From positions 682,001 through 746,000 of the forward strand of contig NZ_JABBJE010000001.1 in assembly GCF_014218725.1 (NCBI RefSeq): a stretch of DNA of 64,000 bases. The letters run 5' to 3'. A program made the translations under genes and the position numbers. The DNA comes from Brevundimonas huaxiensis (GTDB lineage Bacteria > Pseudomonadota > Alphaproteobacteria > Caulobacterales > Caulobacteraceae). The notes under the pieces are model-generated. The model was not told the DNA's origin. It made no database searches and saw only the letters and a program-made list of their open reading frames with translations. The number at the start of each line of letters is the position of its first letter. Within the stretch, counting starts at the first letter, position 1. This document shows, piece after piece, positions 52,409 through 60,464 of this stretch.

Positions 52409-53656
52409 GTGTTTGATGTGCCGCGTACCGCCGGGGGGCATCCCCGGCTCGTTCTAGGCGTCCTCGGGGCGCTGATCCTTGGCGGCGCGGTCTGGGGCGG
52501 CATCGCCATGGCTGTGGCCCCCAAGACCGATGTGGAACTGGCGACCGAGCGCGCCGATGCGCCGCCACGCCCCCCCGTCGTCGTGGTTCAGGACCTCCCG
52601 CAACTGGCGGCGCGCTTGGATCGCGAGGCCGCTTCAGGTCGCTTCATGGGCGCGGTTCTGGTAGCCAAGCGCGACAAGGTCCTGTTCCGCCAAGTCTATG
52701 GCAAGGCGAACTATGAGCAGAATCAACCGCTGGCGCTGGGCTCACGTTTCCGGCTGGCCTCGATCTCCAAACAGTTCACGGCGACGGCGATCCTGAAGCT
52801 TCAAGACGAGGGCAAGCTCAACGTCTCTGATCCGGTTTGCAAATGGATCCAGCCCTGTCCGCAAGCCTGGGCGCCCATCCGCATCAGCCATCTTCTGTCG
52901 CATACGTCGGGCATTCCCGACCTGATGGCGCGGCCCGGTTGGGGCATGCGCCGCACGACGCCGGCGACGCTGGACGAACTGACTGAGGATTCAAAGCGGT
53001 TCGGTCTTCAGTTCGAGCCCGGCGCCAAGGTTCAGTACGACAATGCCGGTTTCAATCTGGCGGCCGCTATCGTCGAAAAGGCTAGCGGCAAGCCCTTCCA
53101 GACCTATATGCGCGAGACCTTCTTCAAGCCTCTCGGTATGAAGGATAGCGGGCTTGATCTCGATGGCGGCGATCACGGCGTCATCATGGGATACGCCAAC
53201 TTCCCCGGCGGCCTTGCGGCCCAGCCGAACGCCAACACCTCGATCGTGGCGGGCGCCGGCGCGGTCTATTCGACGCTGGACGATCTGCTGGTCTGGCAGA
53301 GGGCGCTGCACCGCGGCGGTCTGCTGACGCCCGCCAGCTATCAGCAGATGCTGGCCGACCATGCGCCGGCCGACACCAAGCCGAACGAGCGCAGCCATCC
53401 GCGTCGGGACTGGGGTTTCGGCATCTTCGCCAACCGCCTGGGCGATCAGGTGCGACCCAGCTTCCAGGACCGCCAGATTTATCACACCGGCAGTTGGGGC
53501 GGATTCCGCAACCTGATGCTCTATCAGCCGGACGCCGACGTGACGGTGATCGTGCTGTCCAACAACTATCACCTGCGTGACCAGGTTTTCTTGATCAGTC
53601 AGCAGGCGATGGCCGAAGCCTTGGGTCACGAGTTTCCGACGACACTGGCGCGCTGA
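52409..53656 (+). CDS. Serine hydrolase, class C beta-lactamase-like
   Basis: This 415-residue protein has an N-terminal membrane anchor (about 13-35) and a penicillin-binding-protein-like domain: SxxK as SISK near residue 116, YxN as YDNAGFN near 210, HxG as HTGSWGG near 353. Such proteins include D-aminopeptidases, esterases and AmpC relatives; a true beta-lactamase function is not implied. The GTG start has no clear ribosome-binding site. It is an insertion in the usual era-recO order. Confidence 0.87.
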   Translation: MFDVPRTAGGHPRLVLGVLGALILGGAVWGGIAMAVAPKTDVELATERADAPPRPPVVVVQDLPQLAARLDREAASGRFMGAVLVAKRDKVLFRQVYGKANYEQNQPLALGSRFRLASISKQFTATAILKLQDEGKLNVSDPVCKWIQPCPQAWAPIRISHLLSHTSGIPDLMARPGWGMRRTTPATLDELTEDSKRFGLQFEPGAKVQYDNAGFNLAAAIVEKASGKPFQTYMRETFFKPLGMKDSGLDLDGGDHGVIMGYANFPGGLAAQPNANTSIVAGAGAVYSTLDDLLVWQRALHRGGLLTPASYQQMLADHAPADTKPNERSHPRRDWGFGIFANRLGDQVRPSFQDRQIYHTGSWGGFRNLMLYQPDADVTVIVLSNNYHLRDQVFLISQQAMAEALGHEFPTTLAR

Positions 53657-53703
53657 GGCGTCCGACTGTTTCCCGGCGAGGAGAACAGGAGTAGAACAGG
53701 ACC

Positions 53704-54180
53704 ATGATCGCTCTTCTTGCCGCTCTTGTCCTTTCCGCTTCGTCGACGCAGGCTGCGGGCGATCCCGTTGTCGAGGCTGGCGCCGTACTCGATCGAATGC
53801 ACGCGGCGGCCTCGCGTGCGGACGGCGAGGCCTATTTCGATCTGTTTACGCCTGACGCCCGGTTCATCGGCACGGATGCGACCGAGCGCTGGTCGCTGAC
53901 TGAGTTTCGCGCCTACGCCACGCCCTATTTCTCGCAAGGCAAAGGCTGGACCTATCGCCCGCATGACCGGGTGGCGACCCTGGCGCCGGGCGATTGCCGC
54001 TGCATCGTCTGGTTCGATGAGCAGCTGGACAACGACGCCTACGGCCTGACGCGAGGCTCAGGCGTGCTGCGGCTGACCGACAATGGCTGGAAGATCGAGC
54101 AATATGTGCTGAGTTTCACCGTGCCGAACGATAAGGCCAAGGGCGTGGTCGGGGTGATCGCTCAAGGTCCGGCGGACTGA
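53704..54180 (+). CDS. NTF2-like (DUF4440/SnoaL-type) secreted protein
   Basis: This 158-residue protein has a short signal peptide (MIALLAALVLSASSTQAAG). Its NTF2-like fold shows VLDRMHAAASRADGEAYFDLFTPDARFIGTDATERWSLTEFRAYA and VLRLTDNGWKIEQYVLSFTVP. These small cone-shaped domains bind or turn over varied ligands; the role here is unknown. Its stop overlaps the recO start (TGATG), so it is coupled to recO. Confidence 0.86.
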   Translation: MIALLAALVLSASSTQAAGDPVVEAGAVLDRMHAAASRADGEAYFDLFTPDARFIGTDATERWSLTEFRAYATPYFSQGKGWTYRPHDRVATLAPGDCRCIVWFDEQLDNDAYGLTRGSGVLRLTDNGWKIEQYVLSFTVPNDKAKGVVGVIAQGPAD

Positions 54181-54911
54181 TGGACTTCCACGAAGAGGCG
54201 TTCGTCCTGTCGGCGCGCAGTCACGGCGACACGGGCGCCGTGGTCGATCTGCTGACCGAGAGCCACGGCCGACGTTCGGCCTATGTGGCTGGCGGCGCGT
54301 CACGCAAGATGAAGCCATTCCTGCAGGCGGGCGCGCGGGTCGTGGCCGATTACCGCGCCCGCACCTCGGATCACCTCGGCGCGGTACGACTGGAGCCGGT
54401 AGGCGAGGGGCCCAGCGCCCTGTTCGACGACGCCCTGGCGCTGACCGGGCTGGCGGCGGCGGCGGGCGTGACCCAAGGCGCGTTGCCGGAGCGTGAGCCG
54501 CATCCCGGCGTCTTTCTGGCGTTCGAGGCGCTGATGGCGGCGTTCGAAATGCCTGCGGTCTGGCCTGCGATCTTCGTGCGGTTCGAAGCCGGCCTGCTTG
54601 AGGATCTGGGCTTCGGCTTGGACCTGTCGAAATGCGCCGCGACCGGCACGGCCGACGACTTGATCTACGTCAGTCCTCGCACCGGCCGGGCGGTCAGCCG
54701 CGACGCCGGCGCCCCCTATGCTGACAAGATGCTGACCCTGCCGCCCTTCATGCTGGGCGCCCAATCCGGTCTGATCGAGGGCGACGTCCGGGCCGGGTTC
54801 GACCTGACGGGGCATTTCCTGGAGCAGTTCGTCTTCCACCCGCAGAACAAGCCCCTGCCGCCCGCGCGCGTGTGGATGCTGGACAAGCTGGGCGACGCCG
54901 GCCGCCTCTAG
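54180..54911 (+). CDS. recO: Recombination mediator RecO
   Basis: This 243-residue protein helps load RecA on SSB-coated DNA. It has an N-terminal OB-fold (DFHEEAFVLSARSHGDTGAVVDLLTESHGRRSAYVAGGASRKMKPFLQAG) and a helical C-terminal domain with FEAGLLEDLGFGLDLSKCA. The zinc-binding Cys set of some RecO is absent (one Cys). It ends the rpoZ-to-recO cluster and overlaps the convergent DipZ-like gene by 4 bases. Confidence 0.95.
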   Translation: MDFHEEAFVLSARSHGDTGAVVDLLTESHGRRSAYVAGGASRKMKPFLQAGARVVADYRARTSDHLGAVRLEPVGEGPSALFDDALALTGLAAAAGVTQGALPEREPHPGVFLAFEALMAAFEMPAVWPAIFVRFEAGLLEDLGFGLDLSKCAATGTADDLIYVSPRTGRAVSRDAGAPYADKMLTLPPFMLGAQSGLIEGDVRAGFDLTGHFLEQFVFHPQNKPLPPARVWMLDKLGDAGRL

Positions 54912-56650
54912 CCGAAGGTGAAGGCGAAGACCTGAACGCCGGGATCCAGGAACTCGATCTCGAACGTCCGTTCGCGCACCGCGCCCGTCTGCCGGACCAG
55001 TTGGTACAGTCGCTCGCCGTCGACCCGGCCGAAGCCCTGGGCGTCGATGTCGCTGCCGGCGTTCGCGCCCGGCGCCGCGCCATCGATCCGGACACGGAAG
55101 CGGACGGGTGCGCCCGGCTTGCTGGGCCCCATGACCAGATGGAGATCGCGCGCCTTGAAACGGAAGGCGATACGGCCGCCGGCCGCCTGCAGGTCGGCAT
55201 GCTCACGCGTCATACGCCAGCGGCCCGACAGGCTCCAATCGTTCAGCTTCAGCGGCGCGGCGACATAGTCCTTGATCACATCGTTGGCCAGGCCGCCGGG
55301 CGAGCGGAAGTTCTCGGCGCGGCCATAGCCGACGTAGGTCTCCGGCGATTCGACCCGGGCCATGTCGGCGGCGGCCTCTGCGCCCTCAGCCTGAACTGTG
55401 ACGACATTGCTGGCGACGTTCGCTGCGCCCGCCTCCTTCAAAAGTTGCTGGATGACGCGTTCGGAGCCCGCATAGTCCCCTTCGCCGAAGTGGTGGTGAC
55501 GGATCTGTCCTTTTGCGTCGATGAAGTAGTGCGCGGGCCAGTACTGGTTCTTGAACGCCCGCCAGATGGCGAACTCATTGTCCATGGCGACCGGATAGGT
55601 GATGCCGAGGCGCTGGATGTTCTGGCGGACGTTGGCCTCGGCTTTCTCGAAGGCGAATTCGGGTGTGTGCACGCCGATCACCACCAGACCTTGATCCTTA
55701 TACTTCTCAGCCCAGGCGCGGACGTACGGGATGGAGCGGATGCAGTTGATGCAGGAGTAGGTCCAGAAATCGACGACAACCACCTTGCCCTTCAACTGCT
55801 CGGTCGTGAGCGGCGGGGTGTTGATCCAGGTCGTCGCCCCGGTCAGCGGCGGCATCACCCCCTCGACCGGCAGATTGGCCAGATCGGCCGGCGCCCGATT
55901 CGTCGGCATGCCGCGCCCGATCCCGCCCAGCAACGCCTGTTCGATCCGGCCCGTGCTGGCGGCCGAAATCCGGGTCAACACTCCCGTGTCCGCACCCAGG
56001 CCAATCACGACCACGCCGATCAGCACCAGAACGCCCAGACCGCGCCGCACCCATTCGCCGACGCCCAACGCGCCCTTCATGGCCTTGAACACGCGACCGC
56101 CCACCAGAAGGGCCAGGCCGAGCGATGTCGCCGCGCCTGCCGCATAGGCCAGTAGCAGAACCGTCGTTCCGACGCCTGCGCCCTGAAGCGCGGCGCCCGT
56201 CAGGATCACGCCCAGAATGGGTCCGGCGCACGGCGCCCAGAGCAGCCCCGTCGCGACGCCGAGCAGCATCGACGAGCGCACGTCACCCTGATCTCCCCCC
56301 AGATTGCTGGCTTGGCGCTCGGCGCGATCCGTCAGCCAGGACCCGGCCGCCACGAACGGCCGCATCAGCCGATCGCCGACGGCCGGAAACAGCAGGCTGA
56401 CGCCCAGCACCGCCATGACGGCCAGGGCGATCCAGCGCCCCACCTCATTGGCCCGCACCGCCCAGCCCCCGCCCAGCGCCGCCAGCGTCGCCACGCCCGC
56501 AAAGGTCACGGCCATCCCGACCAACAACGGCAGACCATTGCGGATGAACGGCCGATCCGCTCGCGCGAAGACGAAGGGCAGAACCGGCAGGATGCAGGGA
56601 CTGACGATGGTCAGAACGCCGGCGAGATAGGACAGCAGGAACAGGATCAT
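54908..56650 (-). CDS. dipZ: DipZ-like fusion: CcdA membrane domain plus thioredoxin-like and C-terminal domains
   Basis: This 580-residue protein has a CcdA/DsbD-type membrane part (about 1-225, with SPCILPVLPF and APCAGPILG holding the two transmembrane Cys), a TlpA-like thioredoxin domain (about 270-400) with WTYSCINCIRS (Cys-x-x-Cys), and a C-terminal beta-rich domain (about 430-580). It would move electrons from cytosolic thioredoxin to periplasmic thiols. I chose ATG 56650; ATG 56680 is in frame upstream. Divergent from parC. Confidence 0.92.
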   Translation of the reverse strand: MILFLLSYLAGVLTIVSPCILPVLPFVFARADRPFIRNGLPLLVGMAVTFAGVATLAALGGGWAVRANEVGRWIALAVMAVLGVSLLFPAVGDRLMRPFVAAGSWLTDRAERQASNLGGDQGDVRSSMLLGVATGLLWAPCAGPILGVILTGAALQGAGVGTTVLLLAYAAGAATSLGLALLVGGRVFKAMKGALGVGEWVRRGLGVLVLIGVVVIGLGADTGVLTRISAASTGRIEQALLGGIGRGMPTNRAPADLANLPVEGVMPPLTGATTWINTPPLTTEQLKGKVVVVDFWTYSCINCIRSIPYVRAWAEKYKDQGLVVIGVHTPEFAFEKAEANVRQNIQRLGITYPVAMDNEFAIWRAFKNQYWPAHYFIDAKGQIRHHHFGEGDYAGSERVIQQLLKEAGAANVASNVVTVQAEGAEAAADMARVESPETYVGYGRAENFRSPGGLANDVIKDYVAAPLKLNDWSLSGRWRMTREHADLQAAGGRIAFRFKARDLHLVMGPSKPGAPVRFRVRIDGAAPGANAGSDIDAQGFGRVDGERLYQLVRQTGAVRERTFEIEFLDPGVQVFAFTFG

Positions 56651-56783
56651 GGCGCGGCCTGACGAGGGTGTGTCTCTCACATACGCACGGCGGAGCGGTT
56701 TGGTGACTCCCCAGCGCGCTTATCCCCCAATCTGGCGCCTTACGGGCTAGACTTCCCGCTTCCGATCCCCGATTCGCAGAGCC

Positions 56784-58985
56784 ATGACGATCCACGCCCC
56801 GCCGCCGGAAGGCGGCCGCATCATCGACGAGCCGATGGAGACGGCGCTCAGCCGCCGCTATCTGGCCTACGCCCTGTCGACCATTACGAACCGCGCGCTG
56901 CCGGACGTCCGTGACGGGTTCAAGCCCGTGCACCGGCGCATCCTCTACGCCATGCATCAGATGCGGCTGAACCCGCAGGCGGCGGCGCGCAAATGCGCCA
57001 AGGTCGTCGGCGAGGTTATGGGCGGATATCACCCCCACGGTGACGCCTCGATCTACGAGGCTCTGGTGCGCCTGGCTCAGGATTTCGCCCAGCGTTACCC
57101 GTTGGTCGACGGTCAGGGGAACTTCGGCAATATCGACGGCGATAGCGCCGCGGCCATGCGCTACACCGAGTGCAAGCTGACGCCGGCCGCCGTGTTGCTG
57201 CTCGATGGCATCGATCAGGACGCCGTCGATTTCCGGCCCACCTATGACGATCAGGACGAAGAGCCGATCGTCCTGCCCGCGGGCTTCCCGAATCTTCTGG
57301 CCAATGGCTCGTCGGGTATCGCGGTCGGCATGGCCACCTCGATCCCGCCGCACAATGTCGGCGAACTGATCGACGCCTGCCAACTCCTGCTGGAGCGTCC
57401 CGACGCGACGACCGAGGACTTGGTCCAGCATGTGCCCGGCCCCGACTTCCCGACCGGGGGCGTAGCGGTTGAGGGTCATGCCTCGATCCTGGACGCCTAT
57501 GAGACGGGGCGGGGAGGCGTGCGCCTTCGCGCGCGCTGGGAGACCGAAGATCGGGGTCGCGGCGTGTGGCGGATCATTGTCACCGAAATGCCCTATCAGG
57601 TGCAGAAGTCGCGCCTGATCGAGGCGCTGGCGGACCTGATCGAGCACAAGAAGGCGCCTCTGCTGGGCGATGTGCGCGACGAGTCGGCCGAAGACATCCG
57701 CCTGATCCTGGAGCCCAAGAACCGCACCATCGAGCCTGAAATGCTGATGGAAAGCCTGTTCAAGCTGTCCGATCTGGAGGTCCGCTTCCCGATCAACATG
57801 AACGTGCTGGACGCCAGCGGCACGCCGCGCGTCATGGGTCTGAAAGACTGCCTGCGCGCCTTCCTGGATCACCGGCGTGAGGTGCTGAACCGTCGTTCGC
57901 AATGGCGGATTGAGCGGGTCGAAAAGCGCCTGCACCTGCTGGAAGGCCTGCGCATCGTCTTCCTCAACCTGGACGAGGTGATCCGTATTGTCCGCGAGGA
58001 GGAGCAGCCGAAGGCTGTCCTGATCGCGCGGTTCGGCCTGACGGAGGTTCAGGCCGACTTCATCCTCGACACCCGGCTGCGTCAGTTGGCGCGTCTGGAA
58101 GAGATGACGATCGAAAAGGAATTCAATGCGCTGTCGGAGGAACTTGCTAATCTGAAGGCGCTGACGTCGTCTGAAGGCAAGCAATGGAAGGCGATCTCCA
58201 AGGAGCTGGAGGCCGTGCGCAAGGCGCTGATCTCGCCGCGCCGGACCACGATCGCCGAGGCGGTGGACACGTCCGCCTTCGTCGCGCCCGAGGCCTTCAT
58301 TCCGCGCGAGGCGATCACCGTCATCCTGTCGGAACGCGGTTGGATCCGCGCCGCCAAGGGCAAGATCGAGGATCCGTCAGAGCTGAAGTTCAAGGAAGGC
58401 GACCAACTCGCCTACCTCGTGCCCGCCTATACGACCGACAAGCTGCTGGTGGCGGCGTCGGACGGGCGCATCTTCACTATCGGCGCGGACAAGTTGGCCT
58501 CCGGCCGCGGCCATGGCGAGCCGCTGCGCCTGATGATCGATCTGGACGAGAAGGCCGAGATCATCAACGTCCTGGCCCACCAGCCAGGCGGCAAGCTGCT
58601 GATCGCATCAAAGGCCGGATACGGCTTCATCGCGCCGGAAGATGACACCTTGGCTCAGAAGCGCGGCGGCAAGCAGGTGCTGAACGGCGAAATGCTGGCG
58701 GTGCTGCGGGTAACCGGCGATCACGTCGCGACGATCGGCGAGAACATCAAGACCCTGATCTTCCCGCTCGCCGAACTGCCCGAGATGGGGCGCGGCAAGG
58801 GCGTGAAGCTGCAAAGCTTCAAACAGGGCGGCCTCGCCGATATCTCGGTCTTCAACGCTGAGAACGGGCCGGAATGGGCCGACGGCGGCGGCCGTCGTCG
58901 AAACTGGCCGGACTGGAAAGACTGGCTTGGCAAACGCGCCGGCGCGGGTCGCCAAGGACCGCGAGGCCTGCGGAAGTTCAGATAG
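56784..58985 (+). CDS. parC: DNA topoisomerase IV subunit A
   Basis: This 733-residue cleavage subunit of Topo IV decatenates daughter chromosomes. The catalytic Tyr127 is in AAMRYTECKLT; the quinolone-determining region reads HPHGDASIYEALV (about 83-95), where the position of E. coli ParC Ser80 is Ala88 and Glu84 is Glu92. The ParC beta-propeller tail is short. The preceding 133 bases are the shared divergent region with dipZ. Confidence 0.96.
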   Translation: MTIHAPPPEGGRIIDEPMETALSRRYLAYALSTITNRALPDVRDGFKPVHRRILYAMHQMRLNPQAAARKCAKVVGEVMGGYHPHGDASIYEALVRLAQDFAQRYPLVDGQGNFGNIDGDSAAAMRYTECKLTPAAVLLLDGIDQDAVDFRPTYDDQDEEPIVLPAGFPNLLANGSSGIAVGMATSIPPHNVGELIDACQLLLERPDATTEDLVQHVPGPDFPTGGVAVEGHASILDAYETGRGGVRLRARWETEDRGRGVWRIIVTEMPYQVQKSRLIEALADLIEHKKAPLLGDVRDESAEDIRLILEPKNRTIEPEMLMESLFKLSDLEVRFPINMNVLDASGTPRVMGLKDCLRAFLDHRREVLNRRSQWRIERVEKRLHLLEGLRIVFLNLDEVIRIVREEEQPKAVLIARFGLTEVQADFILDTRLRQLARLEEMTIEKEFNALSEELANLKALTSSEGKQWKAISKELEAVRKALISPRRTTIAEAVDTSAFVAPEAFIPREAITVILSERGWIRAAKGKIEDPSELKFKEGDQLAYLVPAYTTDKLLVAASDGRIFTIGADKLASGRGHGEPLRLMIDLDEKAEIINVLAHQPGGKLLIASKAGYGFIAPEDDTLAQKRGGKQVLNGEMLAVLRVTGDHVATIGENIKTLIFPLAELPEMGRGKGVKLQSFKQGGLADISVFNAENGPEWADGGGRRRNWPDWKDWLGKRAGAGRQGPRGLRKFR

Positions 58986-58993
58986 ATGGATCG

Positions 58994-59022
58994 CCCGTCG
59001 GTTCTAGAACAGGACCGACGGG
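58994..59022. terminator. Inverted repeat between convergent parC and GlcD-like genes
   Basis: CCCGTCGGT (58994-59002) pairs perfectly with ACCGACGGG (59014-59022) with an 11-base loop that holds the stop codon of the minus-strand gene. No T-run follows, so a terminator role is tentative. Confidence 0.45.
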
Positions 59023-60416
59023 TTCATGATCCGCCTGGGATCGATGGCGCGGCGGATGGCGGCCATGGTTTCGATCTCGAGAGGGGACTTGTAGCGCTTG
59101 ACCTCTTCGGTCTTCAGCCGGCCCAACCCGTGTTCGGCGGAGATGGAGCCGTCATAGGTTCCGACAACGTCGTGAACCACTTGCGAGCCTTCCTTCCAGC
59201 GCCCGATGAAGGTGGGGATGTCCTGACCGACGCCGGGCAAGATGTCGTAGTGCAGATTGCCGTCGCCGACGTGGCCGAAGACCGAGATGCGGGTGCCGGG
59301 GTGGAAGCGTTCGACGGCGGCTGAGGCCTCGTCGATGAATTCCGCGATGCGGCTGATCGGGACGGAGACGTCGTGTTTCCAGCCGCCGCCCTCGGGCTTG
59401 AGCGCCGCCGAGTGTTCTTCTCGCAGACGCCAGAAGGCGGCGCGCTGAGCGTCGTTCTGGGCGATGGCGGCGTCAGTGATCAGGCCATGCTCGAAGGCGA
59501 CCTCCAGCAGGGCCTCCATCTGGGCCTCGGCGCCGCCGGGCGTGCCGGAGGCGATCTCGATCAGAACGTACCAGTCGGGCGTCGTGTCGAGCGGTTCGCG
59601 GGTGTCGGGGATGTTCTTGAGCACCAATTCCATGCCGAGGCGCTTCATCAGTTCGAAGGCTTCGACCCCACCGCCCGTCTCGGCCTTGGCGCGCGCGAGC
59701 AGTTCGACCGAGGCGGCGGCGGTTTCCAGTCCGACCACCGCGACGGCGCGCGAACGCATGATGGGGAACAGCTTCAGGCTGGCGGCGGTCACGACGCCCA
59801 GTGTGCCCTCGGCGCCGATCATCAGCTGTTTCAGGTCGTAGCCGGTGTTGTCCTTACGCAGTCGCTTCAGCCCCCGGTAGATTTCGCCATTGGGCATGAC
59901 CGCCTCGAGGCCCAGCACCAGGTCGCGCATCATTCCGTAACGCAGCACTTGGGTGCCGCCGGCGTTGGTGGAGATGACTCCGCCGATGGTGGCCGAGCCT
60001 TCAGCCGCCAGGCTGAGCGGAAAGTAGCGGCCCGACGCCGTCGCCGTCTGTTGCGCCTCGAGCAAAGTCAGGCCCGCCTCGACCGTCATGGCGTCGTCCA
60101 AGGCAGTGACGTCGCGAACGGTCCGCATCTTCTTCAGCGACAGCAGGACTTCGCCAAAGGGCACTTGCCCGCCGACCAGGCCCGTGCCGCCGCCTTGGGG
60201 CGTAATCGCGACGCCCTCGCGCGCGCATATCGTCACGGCACGCGCGACCTCTTCCGTCGAACGTGGGGTCAGCAGGATCGGCGTGTCGCCGGTCCAGCGA
60301 TTGCGCCATTCGGTCAGATGCGGCGCGATGACATCCGGGTCCTGGGTCCAGCCGCCCGGACCGAGCGCGGCCTTCAGTTCGTCAAGCACGGCGGTGGAGG
60401 GAGCGGGCGTCTGCAT
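59004..60416 (-). CDS. FAD-binding oxidoreductase, GlcD/D-lactate dehydrogenase type
   Basis: This 470-residue flavoprotein of the vanillyl-alcohol-oxidase fold has PQGGGTGLVGGQVP (about 76-89) and GSATIGGVISTNAGGTQVLRYGMMRD for FAD binding, and C-terminal VFGHVGDGNLHYDI and SAEHGLGRLKT of the FAD-oxidase C domain. Relatives oxidise D-2-hydroxy acids (glycolate, D-lactate, D-2-hydroxyglutarate). Substrate not assignable. It separates parC and parE. Confidence 0.92.
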   Translation of the reverse strand: MQTPAPSTAVLDELKAALGPGGWTQDPDVIAPHLTEWRNRWTGDTPILLTPRSTEEVARAVTICAREGVAITPQGGGTGLVGGQVPFGEVLLSLKKMRTVRDVTALDDAMTVEAGLTLLEAQQTATASGRYFPLSLAAEGSATIGGVISTNAGGTQVLRYGMMRDLVLGLEAVMPNGEIYRGLKRLRKDNTGYDLKQLMIGAEGTLGVVTAASLKLFPIMRSRAVAVVGLETAAASVELLARAKAETGGGVEAFELMKRLGMELVLKNIPDTREPLDTTPDWYVLIEIASGTPGGAEAQMEALLEVAFEHGLITDAAIAQNDAQRAAFWRLREEHSAALKPEGGGWKHDVSVPISRIAEFIDEASAAVERFHPGTRISVFGHVGDGNLHYDILPGVGQDIPTFIGRWKEGSQVVHDVVGTYDGSISAEHGLGRLKTEEVKRYKSPLEIETMAAIRRAIDPRRIMNPSVLF

Positions 60417-60464
60417 GCCCCCTTTTGTCAGGCGTCGCCGTGCGTTGGAAGGGCCGCGAGGCCG

